Shown: positions 16,295-26,541, counted from the first letter of the stretch. The stretch is DNA of 64,000 bases from Bdellovibrionales bacterium (GCA_020630675.1 JAHDIR010000002.1:75497-139496), one strand, 5' to 3'. The notes: generated by a model from the sequence alone, not told the origin. Made by a program: numbers and translations.

Positions 16295-19200
16295 TTATAA
16301 AATCTTAATAGATTGAATTTTACATTGAGCAGTTTGGTTTTCATTAGAAGATAGAAAAGCTTTTAAAAATACAGAACCTGGGCCAAACTGTTCTGAAAAC
16401 TTAATAATATTATTTTTTAAGTCCGAAGCAGATGTCCTGTCAAATTCTGTACTGACAGGCGTCCATGTCCCTTGTTGAACATAGTAATAATCATTCCCAT
16501 TAGGGCTAAGTTGAAAACTTACACAGTCATCAGCTTTAACTGAAATTGAATTTATATTTTTATATTTAAAAGGGTGAATGGTTACAAGTTCTTGAATTTG
16601 TCCATAAAATAAATCACCCCTGTTAGGGTTTAAATCAATAGAAGTTAGCTCAGGTAGGCAAGGAGAACTATTGCAAGAAGAGTTTTCATCGGCTTCAAAC
16701 AAAGCTTTGTATTTAAAGTAGCGATTATTGATAGGCCTTGCTTGTAAGGGTAGTAGGTTATAGTTGATAATAGGGCTTGTTGGTTTTGGTCCGGCATTTA
16801 AAGTGATTTCATCTCTAACACAAATGTTGCCATTACTGTCAGAGGTATTGTTTGCGCAGTTGAAAAGTGTGTCCGTACCTTTTCGGTTGAAGGCTTCTGA
16901 GTAATAGGTGGTGCCGTTTCCACCGGGGCCTAAATATTCAGCTTTATGTGGGTCATTAAAATCAAGGTCGTTTGTTAGACTATCGCCATCACAGTCGTTA
17001 GCATTTCCTTGAGGGTTAGTGTTATAGCTTTTACATTCACAAAGTGCATCGACACAAGACTTCACTTGAAACTTTATTCTGTTGGCTCCTCGGCGGTACA
17101 GTTGTTGAATTTCGTTGGCGTTTAAAGCTCGGTTCCATATTGCTATTTCGTCCAGCTGACCAAAAAACTGATTGCCACCAGAAAATCTACGGCCAAACCA
17201 AAGATCATTTGAATTGGTAATATCAAAATTGGAAGCTCCGGCTCCTGCGTTATTCAAAGTTCGGTTGGTGTCGAGAACGCCATCAATGTAAATTTCAATT
17301 TCATCAGTGTTACAGTTGGGGCCGCGCTTAAATACAAAGCTAAGGTAATGCCATTTGCCATCGTTAATTGGCAAAGAGGCATCGACGGTGCAAAATAATG
17401 AGCCATTACTTAGGAACGCTCTTGGTGTAGCTGGGGTGTTATGATTAGCAAATAAAGTAAAGTTAGCTCCAGCCAATGAATTACTTGTGGCAAAAATAGT
17501 ACCTTGGGTTTCACTGGTGTTGACCCAACCGCTGACAGAAAAATTATCGGTACCAAAATCAAAACTAGAACTATGAGGGATAGAAATATAATCAGAAGAG
17601 CTACCTAAGCGAACGGAGTTTCCGGTGATACCCTGTTTTGCTATAGAAACACCACTAACCTCTGAGCCATGATTATTGTTACCAGAGATATCTGCGAAGT
17701 CTAACCCACCAGGAGCAGAGTTATAAACAGACTCATTGAAATTCCAATAACCAACGAGACCGTCACTTAAGTTTTGTACGATATAGGGGTAGTCAGTGGT
17801 ACTCTCGTTATCAGGTGTACCATCATTATTAAAATCACCAATGAGGCTTTTACCAAAAGGAAAGTCAGTTAACCAACTGAGGTGTAGCCATTTAAAATCT
17901 AACCCTCCAGAGTCAAAAACTTTAGATTCATAGTGCCCAGCATATTTTTGTTTTTGACGATGGTAAATGGTGCTGACATCGCTTGGGCTTAATTCAACAC
18001 TCCAGACGGCAGCCTCATCGATATCGCCATTATAGTCTCGACTTAAATCGGCTTCATCAATTCCAATTGAAAAATTTCCGCCAGATCTAAGATTACCTGA
18101 CCCCAAAGAGACTAAGCTAATATTTGAAGACTCCCCATTAATATAAACAGAGGCCCCGTTTTCTTCAGACCAAGTTAATACGTAATGAAACCATTCGTTA
18201 GAGGGGGTTTCAGAAAGAGCAGAGCTATAAACCCACTGTCCTGTTGAACCTGCAATATAATGAACTAAACCTGCACTGAGGGCTACAGTACTAAATGTAT
18301 ATCTTTGCCCTTGAGCGGAGTCTTGGATGCCAAAAATATAATCTGAAGAAACGACTGTGGAAAAATCAATTTTCAACCATCCACTGAGGCTATACTCTGT
18401 ATTGCCTGACTGTGAAAGGCTTCCCATTAAAACAGCGTCATCGACTCCATCAAATTCTCCGTAAGTTGTACCCACCATGCCTTGGGTGGCGCCAAAAGAA
18501 GGAGAACTATCACCTGTGCCCACTCTTGTTCCATCATGGGATTGTCCTGAAGAGTCTTGCCAGTTGCCATCCATTTTCCAGTATCCGACTAAGTTATTAT
18601 AATTTGGAGTCCATGAGATATCAAATTCATTGAAATTTGCATATTGCATATAAAATAATTTTTTAACTTCATTGTCGGAAAGTTCTTTTTGCCAAATGCC
18701 AACTTCGTCAATTTTACCTTGTATTTGCCCTGGGTTGATACCACTTCGTCCAATAAAAATAGGAGTTGAAGTTTGTGCGACATAACTAGTGGCTGAACCA
18801 GTAGTACTAGTGTTGAGAAGTACACCATTAACATAAATTTTAAGATTGCCGTTTGCAAAGGTTCCAACGTAATGAACCCACTTGTTAGTAAACTGGTTTA
18901 TAAAGTCAGCTTCAGAATAGGTTTTTGTAGTCGAGGCAAAATTTACTCCATCACCAATATTCCACTGAAAAGATATAAACCCTGAAGAGCTTGAAAAAAC
19001 ACCTAAATTAAATCCTTCTTGATTTCCTGGTGACCAAGAGTTCCAGTCTGCGATACATCCGTTTCTAGTTCCGAAGCCGGCTTCATCAAAAGTTGTGATA
19101 TCATCAATATAAAACCAACAACTCACAGAAAGTTCAGAGCTGTTATTTATGATCGGATTAGAAATGGTAATGTAATTGGTTGCTCCATCAAATTGAGAAG

Positions 19201-19681
19201 CATTTCCAACTTGGCCATCACTAGTAAAACTGAACGTCCCTATGCGGTTAGCCCCATGATTATTCCCGCTAGAATCTTGGTAATCAGCTAATGGGCTTGT
19301 AGATAATGAATTTTCATTAAGGTTCCAATAAGCCAGTAAATCATTAGTTCTTTCAGGTAGAATATCTTGAATGGTATAGGACTCAGGATTCTGAGGCTGT
19401 AAAGAAATATGGTCGTTTTGAAGAAGAGTTCCAGAATATGTTCCTGAATTAAAATCGTTGCTAGACTGACTTAAGTCTTGCGGTTTTAACTGGGCAGAAC
19501 CGTCTTTTATTTCAACATAATTTTCATTGTAATTGAACGTTTCGCTATTAGAGAAATCCCAGGTAGGGTTAAAAACTGAGCCTTTGTTTAGTTTGGTATT
19601 ATTGTAACTGCAAGAAGTAAGAAGTAACGACAAAATAGAAATTGTTATTAAAAAATAAATGAACTTTTTAGAAAAAGACAT
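16295..19681 (-). CDS. large LamG-repeat lipoprotein
   Basis: 1128 residues with a lipoprotein signal (lipobox LLTSC, Cys24). At least three concanavalin/LamG-type domains begin at about residues 115, 365 and 640, each opening with a YW-N/K-x-(N/D) and DSSGN-HG-like core (for example GYWNFNESVYNS). They end with IDEVGIWQKELSDNEV-like helices. Near residue 915 a DCDGDSLTNDLDFNDPH segment looks calcium-binding, as in thrombospondin type 3 repeats. Such proteins bind carbohydrate or surface ligands. It is a cell-surface adhesin candidate. The gene is convergent with the carbonic anhydrase gene and downstream of the TPR lipoprotein. Confidence 0.8.
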   Translation of the reverse strand: MSFSKKFIYFLITISILSLLLTSCSYNNTKLNKGSVFNPTWDFSNSETFNYNENYVEIKDGSAQLKPQDLSQSSNDFNSGTYSGTLLQNDHISLQPQNPESYTIQDILPERTNDLLAYWNLNENSLSTSPLADYQDSSGNNHGANRIGTFSFTSDGQVGNASQFDGATNYITISNPIINNSSELSVSCWFYIDDITTFDEAGFGTRNGCIADWNSWSPGNQEGFNLGVFSSSSGFISFQWNIGDGVNFASTTKTYSEADFINQFTNKWVHYVGTFANGNLKIYVNGVLLNTSTTGSATSYVAQTSTPIFIGRSGINPGQIQGKIDEVGIWQKELSDNEVKKLFYMQYANFNEFDISWTPNYNNLVGYWKMDGNWQDSSGQSHDGTRVGTGDSSPSFGATQGMVGTTYGEFDGVDDAVLMGSLSQSGNTEYSLSGWLKIDFSTVVSSDYIFGIQDSAQGQRYTFSTVALSAGLVHYIAGSTGQWVYSSALSETPSNEWFHYVLTWSEENGASVYINGESSNISLVSLGSGNLRSGGNFSIGIDEADLSRDYNGDIDEAAVWSVELSPSDVSTIYHRQKQKYAGHYESKVFDSGGLDFKWLHLSWLTDFPFGKSLIGDFNNDGTPDNESTTDYPYIVQNLSDGLVGYWNFNESVYNSAPGGLDFADISGNNNHGSEVSGVSIAKQGITGNSVRLGSSSDYISIPHSSSFDFGTDNFSVSGWVNTSETQGTIFATSNSLAGANFTLFANHNTPATPRAFLSNGSLFCTVDASLPINDGKWHYLSFVFKRGPNCNTDEIEIYIDGVLDTNRTLNNAGAGASNFDITNSNDLWFGRRFSGGNQFFGQLDEIAIWNRALNANEIQQLYRRGANRIKFQVKSCVDALCECKSYNTNPQGNANDCDGDSLTNDLDFNDPHKAEYLGPGGNGTTYYSEAFNRKGTDTLFNCANNTSDSNGNICVRDEITLNAGPKPTSPIINYNLLPLQARPINNRYFKYKALFEADENSSCNSSPCLPELTSIDLNPNRGDLFYGQIQELVTIHPFKYKNINSISVKADDCVSFQLSPNGNDYYYVQQGTWTPVSTEFDRTSASDLKNNIIKFSEQFGPGSVFLKAFLSSNENQTAQCKIQSIKIL

Positions 19682-19804
19682 ATATAAAATTATAGCAATA
19701 GTATAGATGTCTGAATATTCTTTTTAAGAATCTTATATAAACTGAATGAAGAAAAACACTAAAGGCTTGGAGTGATTATTACTTACCTAGACTTTATAAT
19801 TGCT

Positions 19805-21760
19805 TTATTCAACGGTAGAAATTTCACTGTCTTTTACAGTCAGGCTAATAAGAGGGCTGACCATCTCACGTCGTGAGTTAATTATAACTTTGCCTTTGGC
19901 CCCAGTGAAAGATTTTAAAGAGGCAAGACGCCGCCTTACATCTACGCGACGCTTTTCCCCTGACTTAATGATCATGGAAAGTAATTTAGCGATATCATAA
20001 GATTGGGCAGAAAATGTACTAGGCTCCTCCTCAAAAGTATCAATATATTTTTTGTAAAATTTTGTATTTTTGTAGGCTTGTTTAAAGACAGACCGGTCCT
20101 CAACAAACAAAGCCCCTTCGACATACTGTTGGCCACGAGTAATAAGGCTTGGCTGATTCCAAATATTAGTTCCCATAAGAGTAATATTTTGTACATCAAA
20201 ATAATTTAGCATGGGAGCAATTTGTCCTAAGGCTTTTGTATTGTCAGGAATAAACAAAGCTTGAAAATTAACTATTGGAGGTAAAAGGTCATCTGGTGGA
20301 TTATTTCGAGAGTAGCCTCTTTGTTTTTTGTGCCACTTATTTAAATGAAATTTATATTCTGCTTGGCGATCTTCCATATAATAAATACCAACTAATTTTT
20401 TTACATGATTGCGAAAGTCAGTTTCGTTGGGCTGGTAACTTTGTGCGGCCGTAATATTGCCTCCGCGAGCACGCACTTCATCCCAAAAAATATTAGCATA
20501 TTCTGTGCCATAACGGTCATTGGGATACAAAACAGCAAAAGACTTAATGTTTCTTTTTTCCATAGCAGTTTTAACTAGCATACGAATTTGTAATTCACTG
20601 GTAATGGCATTTCTAAAAACAAAATCACCAATATTAGTTAGTTTAGATTTTTGCGATAAACTAATATTTGGAATACGGTATTTATTGCATAACTGAGCCA
20701 CAACAATAGAGGTTTTACTTAGAAGCCCACCGACAATGGCTATGACATGGTCTTCTGTGACAAGCTTTTCAACTCCTTTAGCTGCTATCTCAGGGTTGGA
20801 TTGACTGTCAAAAACAGCCACCTTGAAGGGAGTCTGGCCGTTTCCAAAAAGGCCAAGACCTAATTGAATACCTTTTAAAGCCTTTTGCCCAATATGTTTG
20901 TGTTTGCCAGTAAGAGGCAAGATAACACCAATGGCATAGGGGTCAGTGATCCCTTTTTCTTTAATTTGTACAAACAGTGCTCGAGCACGTTCGGCATAAG
21001 AAGAGGATGGGTCAGCGGCAATAACTTTTTTAAAGTAATCATAAGCTTTATCTGTTTCACCATTGTTGTACAAGTATTCACCATACTTGAAATTAGCACT
21101 GGCAATATACTCTGGTGGTAAAGACTGACTGCGCATAACTGATTGTAAGTTTTCTGTAGGAATTTTAGTTTCGATTAAATTTAAACCGCGCTCTAAATAT
21201 TGCTTTCTTTTGTTTAAGTTAGGGTGGTTTTGAACAAGAAAAGCATAAGACTCTACAGCTTGCGGGTAGTCCCCTAAGGTTTGCTCCATAGAGCCCTTCA
21301 GTTCATGGGCCTCTACTTTAGTGGCATTGTCCATATTAGCATAGTTTAAACCACGTGAAATAAGTCCTAATGCCTCATCACTTTGACCATTATACTTTAG
21401 GCAATAAGCTGACTTCAAGTAAGCCTTTGCTTCTTTCGGGCTTTGAAACTCAGATTTAATAATAGGTAAGTAATTTCTGTAGGCTTGAGTGTAGTTTTTT
21501 CGTGAATAATAAAAGTTAGCCATAAGGAAATAAGCATCATCTGTAACATCATTGGTGGGTTGTTTTTGTGCCAATTTTTTTAAAATTGCTAATCCATTAG
21601 CACTTTGACCAGATTTAAGCAGGGCTTTGGCTTTTTTATAGGTCTGTACATCTACTGGGGGAGCATTTAATGGAGTTTTCTTTTTGGGCCCAGTTGTACA
21701 AGAGAGAAAAGCAGAAAAAGTGAGCGTGGCTATAAGCAAGCCTCTTAAAAGTAACGTCAT
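19805..21760 (-). CDS. TPR and periplasmic-binding-protein lipoprotein (LpoA-like)
   Basis: 651 residues; start at 21760 with AAAGGATATTTCA before it, rather than a TTG 27 bases earlier. A lipoprotein signal ends at a Cys in AFLSC. Residues about 40-250 carry TPR-like helices (DAYFLMANFYYSRKNYTQAY, YLKSAYCLKYNGQSDEAL). Residues about 265-640 form a leucine-binding-protein type fold (IGVILPLTGKHKHIGQKALKG). This arrangement matches the LppC/LpoA group, outer-membrane activators of penicillin-binding proteins, so a role in peptidoglycan synthesis is inferred. It follows grpE by 45 bases in the same direction. Confidence 0.75.
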   Translation of the reverse strand: MTLLLRGLLIATLTFSAFLSCTTGPKKKTPLNAPPVDVQTYKKAKALLKSGQSANGLAILKKLAQKQPTNDVTDDAYFLMANFYYSRKNYTQAYRNYLPIIKSEFQSPKEAKAYLKSAYCLKYNGQSDEALGLISRGLNYANMDNATKVEAHELKGSMEQTLGDYPQAVESYAFLVQNHPNLNKRKQYLERGLNLIETKIPTENLQSVMRSQSLPPEYIASANFKYGEYLYNNGETDKAYDYFKKVIAADPSSSYAERARALFVQIKEKGITDPYAIGVILPLTGKHKHIGQKALKGIQLGLGLFGNGQTPFKVAVFDSQSNPEIAAKGVEKLVTEDHVIAIVGGLLSKTSIVVAQLCNKYRIPNISLSQKSKLTNIGDFVFRNAITSELQIRMLVKTAMEKRNIKSFAVLYPNDRYGTEYANIFWDEVRARGGNITAAQSYQPNETDFRNHVKKLVGIYYMEDRQAEYKFHLNKWHKKQRGYSRNNPPDDLLPPIVNFQALFIPDNTKALGQIAPMLNYFDVQNITLMGTNIWNQPSLITRGQQYVEGALFVEDRSVFKQAYKNTKFYKKYIDTFEEEPSTFSAQSYDIAKLLSMIIKSGEKRRVDVRRRLASLKSFTGAKGKVIINSRREMVSPLISLTVKDSEISTVE

Positions 21761-21805
21761 TGAAATATCCTTTTGGGGAGCGCCCAACTTTTAAAAATGA
21801 TAAAA

Positions 21806-22393
21806 TTATTTTTCTTTATCGGCACTTTCATTAGAGGGTGCCTTAGAAATTACGACCTGACCATGACGAATAACTTTATCATGAAACTTATATGGTTTTT
21901 TAAAAACTTGGGTAATAAAACCAGGCTCTACTTCAGAGCTTTCCTCGCTTCCAATAGCTTCATGCAGGTTGGGATCAAAAGCTTGCTTGAGAGAGTCGAC
22001 AGGTTTTACGCCAAATTTTTCAAGGGTTTTGTTAAGCTCAGTAGAAGTCATTTTAACCCCCTCGACAAAGCTTTCAAGATTATCAGAGTTGACATCGGAG
22101 CTAAGAGCTTTTTCAAAAATATCAACCACATCGAGAAGTGAACTCACCATTCTTTCAGGACCATACTTAATAAGTTCTGAACGTTCTTTTATGGAGTTTT
22201 TACGAAAGTTGTCAAACTCTGCTCGTAGGTAGAGGTATTCATTTTTAAGTTTAGTGTTGTGCTCTTGGAGCTCTTCTAGAGGGTCTAAAGCTTTTTGAGT
22301 TTCGGTTTCTGAAGCTTCAGCCTGATGACTATCGACTTCTGGATTTAACTCATTATTTTTTTCGGCCTCGGTTTTAACATCTTCTTTTTTCAA
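21806..22393 (-). CDS. grpE: nucleotide exchange factor GrpE
   Basis: Co-chaperone that drives ADP release from DnaK, 195 residues. The N-terminus is an acidic low-complexity arm (NNELNPEVDSHQAEASETET). It is followed by the long coiled coil (LKNEYLYLRAEFDNFRKN) and the C-terminal beta domain with GVKPVDSLKQAFDPNLHEAIG and VFKKPYKFHDKVIRHGQVVISK. The start is a TTG with a GGAG site. dnaK, dnaJ and hrcA are not adjacent; the gene sits between hemW and the TPR lipoprotein. Confidence 0.92.
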   Translation of the reverse strand: MKKEDVKTEAEKNNELNPEVDSHQAEASETETQKALDPLEELQEHNTKLKNEYLYLRAEFDNFRKNSIKERSELIKYGPERMVSSLLDVVDIFEKALSSDVNSDNLESFVEGVKMTSTELNKTLEKFGVKPVDSLKQAFDPNLHEAIGSEESSEVEPGFITQVFKKPYKFHDKVIRHGQVVISKAPSNESADKEK

Positions 22394-22406
22394 AGGAAGC
22401 TCTCCT
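22394..22406 (-). promoter_or_regulatory. short hairpin over the grpE ribosome binding site
   Basis: In the mRNA sense AGGA (from 22406-22403) pairs with TCCT (22397-22394) around a 5-base loop, directly upstream of the TTG start. It could partly mask the GGAG site. The 4-bp stem is short, so the effect may be small. Confidence 0.25.
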
Positions 22407-22460
22407 CATTTTCAACTAGTAAATGATCATTAAATTTATAGTATAGGTATATAAAGAAAT

Positions 22461-23636
22461 TTAGGAAATGTCATCCTTGGAAAAATGAAGCTTTTCAAAT
22501 ACAAGATTGGAAAGCAAAAGCCCTTTTCCAGTGAGAACCCAGTGACCCTTTTTGAGTTCGATGAGTTGTTCAGTAATGAGGTGATCTAATCGTCTTGAAA
22601 TAACAGTCACTTGGGAGGGGCTGAATTTATCGCGCAGCGACACCCCTGATAAGCCCTGGGTTTTTCTGAGGTTAACATGACAAAAGTCGGTTATAACCTC
22701 GTGAGCCTCTAAAAACTCAAAATTTTTTGCAGGTAAGCATGTAGAAATAGCATTCAGATTTTCTAATTGAGACTCGGTGCTATCTATAAGTTTTTTGTAT
22801 AACCCCATCGATTTAGGGTTCCAAAAACGTAGGTCATTGTCCGGAAAAAAGGAATGTGAGCTTAAGCCAATACCCCAATAAGGCTTATCTTCCCAATAGG
22901 TCTGATTGTGTTGGGAGCGAAACCCTTCTTTTGCAAAATTAGAAATTTCATATTGATAAATTTTATTGAGTTCAAGTTGGCTTTTAATCAAACTAAACAT
23001 ATCTGTTTGAGTTTGGTCTTTAGGCCTATTAAACGACATAGGGTGCCCCTCAGGCACAGTTAAGCAGTATGTACTTATGTGTTTAGGGTTGTAGCTTAAC
23101 GCAATTTTTACATCCTTTTCTACTTGCTCAAAAGTTTGATGAGGCAGAGCAAATAAAATATCTAAGGAAAAGTTAAGGTTTAGTTTTTTTAATAGGGCCA
23201 AGGTCTGGGTGGTTTCTTGGCTGGAATGCTTTCGTCCGCAAGCCTTTAAATGTTCGTCACTAAAGCTTTGAGCCCCAACGCTAAAGCGATTTATGCCAGT
23301 GGCTAAAAATGAATTTAGGTTATTGTTAAACTCAATAGATGGGTTTATCTCCATGGTAATTTCAATATTTTTTTTCAATGTAAAACCTAAATTGGCAAGC
23401 TCTTTAATTAAAGATACAATATAAGTAGGTTTTAAAAGACTTGGAGTGCCGCCGCCAAAATATATAGAGTTAATTTCTTTTTGGGGAATAGCTGGCGCGC
23501 GAAATTGCATTTCTTTTTTTACTAGCTCAACATATTGATCAGGAGCTAAGACTGTATTTATTTCGTAAGTAGCAAAGTCGCAATAGGTGCATTTTTGCAG
23601 ACAGTACGGAATATGAAAATAAACACCAAGACTCAT
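22461..23636 (-). CDS. hemW: radical SAM protein HemW (heme chaperone-type coproporphyrinogen dehydrogenase family)
   Basis: 391 residues. The radical SAM cluster motif is C12-x3-C16-x2-C19 (HIPYCLQKCTYCDF). It is followed by the SAM-binding YFGGGTPS and later GAQSFSDEHLKACGR, with a C-terminal HemW/HemN winged domain. HemW proteins resemble the oxygen-independent coproporphyrinogen oxidase HemN but act as heme chaperones; short ones like this fit HemW better. The start is 16 bases from the divergent M16 gene and has no ribosome binding site, so translation may be leaderless. grpE follows downstream. Confidence 0.88.
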   Translation of the reverse strand: MSLGVYFHIPYCLQKCTYCDFATYEINTVLAPDQYVELVKKEMQFRAPAIPQKEINSIYFGGGTPSLLKPTYIVSLIKELANLGFTLKKNIEITMEINPSIEFNNNLNSFLATGINRFSVGAQSFSDEHLKACGRKHSSQETTQTLALLKKLNLNFSLDILFALPHQTFEQVEKDVKIALSYNPKHISTYCLTVPEGHPMSFNRPKDQTQTDMFSLIKSQLELNKIYQYEISNFAKEGFRSQHNQTYWEDKPYWGIGLSSHSFFPDNDLRFWNPKSMGLYKKLIDSTESQLENLNAISTCLPAKNFEFLEAHEVITDFCHVNLRKTQGLSGVSLRDKFSPSQVTVISRRLDHLITEQLIELKKGHWVLTGKGLLLSNLVFEKLHFSKDDIS

Positions 23637-23652
23637 ATGAGGGTTCTATAAG

Positions 23653-26256
23653 ATGTTAAAGAAAATGCAATTAAAAAATGGTCTGGATGTTTTTCTCTAC
23701 AAGTCAACAAAGTCACCAGTTGTGTCTGTAAGAATGTGGGTGAAAACTGGTAGCGCTGATGAGCAAAAAGGGGAAGAAGGAATTTCTCATTTTATAGAAC
23801 ATTTAGTTTTTAAAGGAAGCCGAAATCTCGGAGTAGGAGACGCAGCTAAAAAAATTGAAGGAGCTGGTGGGCAGCTCAACGCTTATACTTCATTTGATGA
23901 GACTGTTTTTCATGTGACTCTTTACAAAGAGCAGTTTGAAGTGGGCTTAGAGGTTATCTCAGAAATGTTAGGGTACCCCTCTTTTGATAAAGAGGAAATA
24001 GATAATGAACGTGAAGTTGTCATTGAAGAAATAAAACGTTCAATGGACAACCCCGGCCGTCAGTCATCTCGACTTTTGTTTTCTTCAATGTATAAGAAAC
24101 ACCCTTACGGTGTGCCTGTCATCGGCTATGAAAAAAATATTGAAAACGTGAGTGTAGAAGAAATCAGAGATTATTTTGAGCGAAGATACGTTCCAGAAAA
24201 TATGTTTTTGGTAGTTTCTGGTGACTTTGAGTTGGTTGAAGCTAAAAAATTAATTAAAAAATACTATGGTGATATTCCTGCCAATAAACTCGAAAAAGTT
24301 AAAAGAACTAAAGAACCTAAGCCAACAAAAGCCAAAGCAACCTCAGTACAGTCTACTTTTAAGCAAAATATTGTTCATTTTTCTTGGCCTATACCCAAAA
24401 TTAGTCATAAAGATATCGCTGCTCTAGACATGTTGTCTATGGTTTTAGGTCAGAGTGAATCGTCGTTATTGAATCAAAAAATGAGGCTAGAAAAATCTTT
24501 AGTTAGGTATGCCTATTCTTCTATTTTCACAACGAGAGACAATGGTTTTTTTAATATATCTTTATCCGTAGATAAAGATAAAATTGAAGAAGCAATGACT
24601 GAGCTTTTAGGCTGCTTTCAAGCTTTTTTTGCAAAACCACTAGATCAAGATTTATTAGAAATTTCAAAATTAGGACTCGAAAGCGACGAAATTTACACCT
24701 ATGAAACAGTAGACGGAATTTCTAAACAAATTGGTTATTATGAGTTTAATTTTTCAGACCCAGATTATAGTAAAAAATACCTAGAAAAAATAAGAGAGCT
24801 TACTCAAAAAGAAATTTTTAAATCGTTTAAAAAATACTTAAAACCAGAGCTGATTAATTTAACGATATTTAGTGAAGAAGACGAAAAAATTACAAAAAAA
24901 ATTATGAGTTCTTGGCTTAGGAAATACAGAAAAAAATTTCCTGAACTTAAGGCACCTTCTTCTGAAAAAATTAAGACAAGAAAATCTCATAAAATGAAGG
25001 GTTTGAAAAAAAATGCTAAGACATCAGAAAAACTACATTTGTTACCTAGCGGAGTAAGAGTCTATATAAGGCAGTCTGATGAGGTTCCTATAGTTAATAT
25101 TCGTACAGCATTTTTAGGTGGAATGAGAATTGAAAAAGAAGAAGATGGTGGGCTTTCAGAGCTAACGACACAATGTTGGACTAAAGAAACAGAGTTAATG
25201 TCTGAGAAAGAACTTTCTAAATTTGTTGAGCTGAGGTCCTCTGGCATATCTAGTTTTTGCGGCAAAAATACAAACGGCCTGTCAATGACTTCTTTATCTC
25301 CTTATTGGCAAGATATGTTTGATGTATATATGCAAAACCTTTCAACTCCAAAGTTTTCTCAAGCTTTGATTGACCGTGAAAAACACTTTTTGACGCAAGC
25401 CTTACGTCAACGTTGTGATAACCCTGCCCAAGAAGCTGTACTTGGCTTTATGGGTAAGATGTTCAAAAACCATCCTTACGGAAGAAGTAGCTTAGGAACG
25501 GAGCCAAGTTTAAAAAAATTAGGTGAAGAACAAGTTAATTATTTTTATAAAAATATTCTTAAGTCAAAAAAAGTGTCGATCTGTATTTCTGGAGATATAA
25601 AAAATATTGATGGCGTCTTAGATAAAATTGAAAGTTCATTTCAAGAAATAAAACGACCAGATGACCGCTTGAAAAAAATAAAGTTGGATAAAATAACAAC
25701 AGATCAATTTTATTTTAAAAAGTCAGATAAAGAGCAAACTCATTTATTAGTAGGACAAAGAGGCCTTACAATTCAAGATCCTCAACGCTATATCTTAGAT
25801 GTTATGCAGGCTATTTTGGCTGGACAAGGGGGGCGCTTGTTCATGGAACTCAGAGATAAGAACTCTATGGCATATTCATTATCTCCAATGAGAATTGACG
25901 GGCTAGATGGTGGTTTTTTTGGAGCGTATATTGCTTGCTCACCAGAGAAAGCAAGCAAAGCCTTGGAAATGTTAGATATAGAATTTGAAAAGTTATGTGA
26001 AAAAGAAGTTCCTTTATCTGAAATGGAAAGAGCAAAAAAATACATCATAGGAAAATATCATATTGATTTACAAAAAAACTCAGCAATGACATCATCTGTT
26101 TTATTTAATGATATTTATGGAATTGATTTAAAAGAAGTCTTTACTTATCACCAAAAAATTAATGCCGTTTCTACAAAAGATATTAAGAAACTAGCGCGAA
26201 AACTTTTTCATCAAAATAAGGTTTTTAGTGCTGTTGGACAAACACAACCTTGGTAG
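23653..26256 (+). CDS. M16 (insulinase/pitrilysin) family zinc peptidase
   Basis: 867 residues, large enough for two M16 lobes. The inverted zinc motif H46-x-x-E49-H50 is in ISHFIEHLVFKG, and the third ligand lies in EREVVIEEI near residue 125. The C-terminal half from about residue 460 is a second, catalytically inactive M16 repeat. Such enzymes cleave peptides in a closed chamber. There is no signal peptide. GAGGG in the 16-base gap can act as its ribosome binding site, and the gap is shared with the divergent hemW gene, so promoters must overlap coding sequence. Confidence 0.88.
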   Translation: MLKKMQLKNGLDVFLYKSTKSPVVSVRMWVKTGSADEQKGEEGISHFIEHLVFKGSRNLGVGDAAKKIEGAGGQLNAYTSFDETVFHVTLYKEQFEVGLEVISEMLGYPSFDKEEIDNEREVVIEEIKRSMDNPGRQSSRLLFSSMYKKHPYGVPVIGYEKNIENVSVEEIRDYFERRYVPENMFLVVSGDFELVEAKKLIKKYYGDIPANKLEKVKRTKEPKPTKAKATSVQSTFKQNIVHFSWPIPKISHKDIAALDMLSMVLGQSESSLLNQKMRLEKSLVRYAYSSIFTTRDNGFFNISLSVDKDKIEEAMTELLGCFQAFFAKPLDQDLLEISKLGLESDEIYTYETVDGISKQIGYYEFNFSDPDYSKKYLEKIRELTQKEIFKSFKKYLKPELINLTIFSEEDEKITKKIMSSWLRKYRKKFPELKAPSSEKIKTRKSHKMKGLKKNAKTSEKLHLLPSGVRVYIRQSDEVPIVNIRTAFLGGMRIEKEEDGGLSELTTQCWTKETELMSEKELSKFVELRSSGISSFCGKNTNGLSMTSLSPYWQDMFDVYMQNLSTPKFSQALIDREKHFLTQALRQRCDNPAQEAVLGFMGKMFKNHPYGRSSLGTEPSLKKLGEEQVNYFYKNILKSKKVSICISGDIKNIDGVLDKIESSFQEIKRPDDRLKKIKLDKITTDQFYFKKSDKEQTHLLVGQRGLTIQDPQRYILDVMQAILAGQGGRLFMELRDKNSMAYSLSPMRIDGLDGGFFGAYIACSPEKASKALEMLDIEFEKLCEKEVPLSEMERAKKYIIGKYHIDLQKNSAMTSSVLFNDIYGIDLKEVFTYHQKINAVSTKDIKKLARKLFHQNKVFSAVGQTQPW

Positions 26257-26420
26257 GTTTAATATAAACTCATTACAGTAAATAAGTTCAAATTCTTTTT
26301 TAAGAGAAGTTTTTATACTTTGGGCTTAAATAATATTTTTACGTCCCATAAGTATTTTTTTTACTAGTGTATTATTTTAATACATTTGTAAAAAAACCCT
26401 CACCTCTGTCTAGTCTTTTT

Positions 26421-26449
26421 TTTATATTCTGCCGATAGGTAGGTATAAT
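26421..26449 (+). promoter_or_regulatory. sigma70-like promoter candidate
   Basis: A perfect TATAAT at 26444-26449 is preceded 17 bases upstream by TTTATA at 26421-26426. It lies 93 bases before the start of the gene at 26542, in the only long spacer upstream of the tat genes. The -35 element matches only four of six consensus bases. Confidence 0.4.
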
Positions 26450-26541
26450 AAAAAGGTAAGCTGAGGTCGTCTTGTAAAGGATTTTACGCCAGTGTGAATA
26501 ATATTTTTTTATATTGTCGTAGTTATAGGAGATTTAAAAAA

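Noticed and set aside
16517-18867. Several short frames opposite the LamG gene
   Set aside because: They are shadows of the long frame and have no ribosome binding sites or family features.
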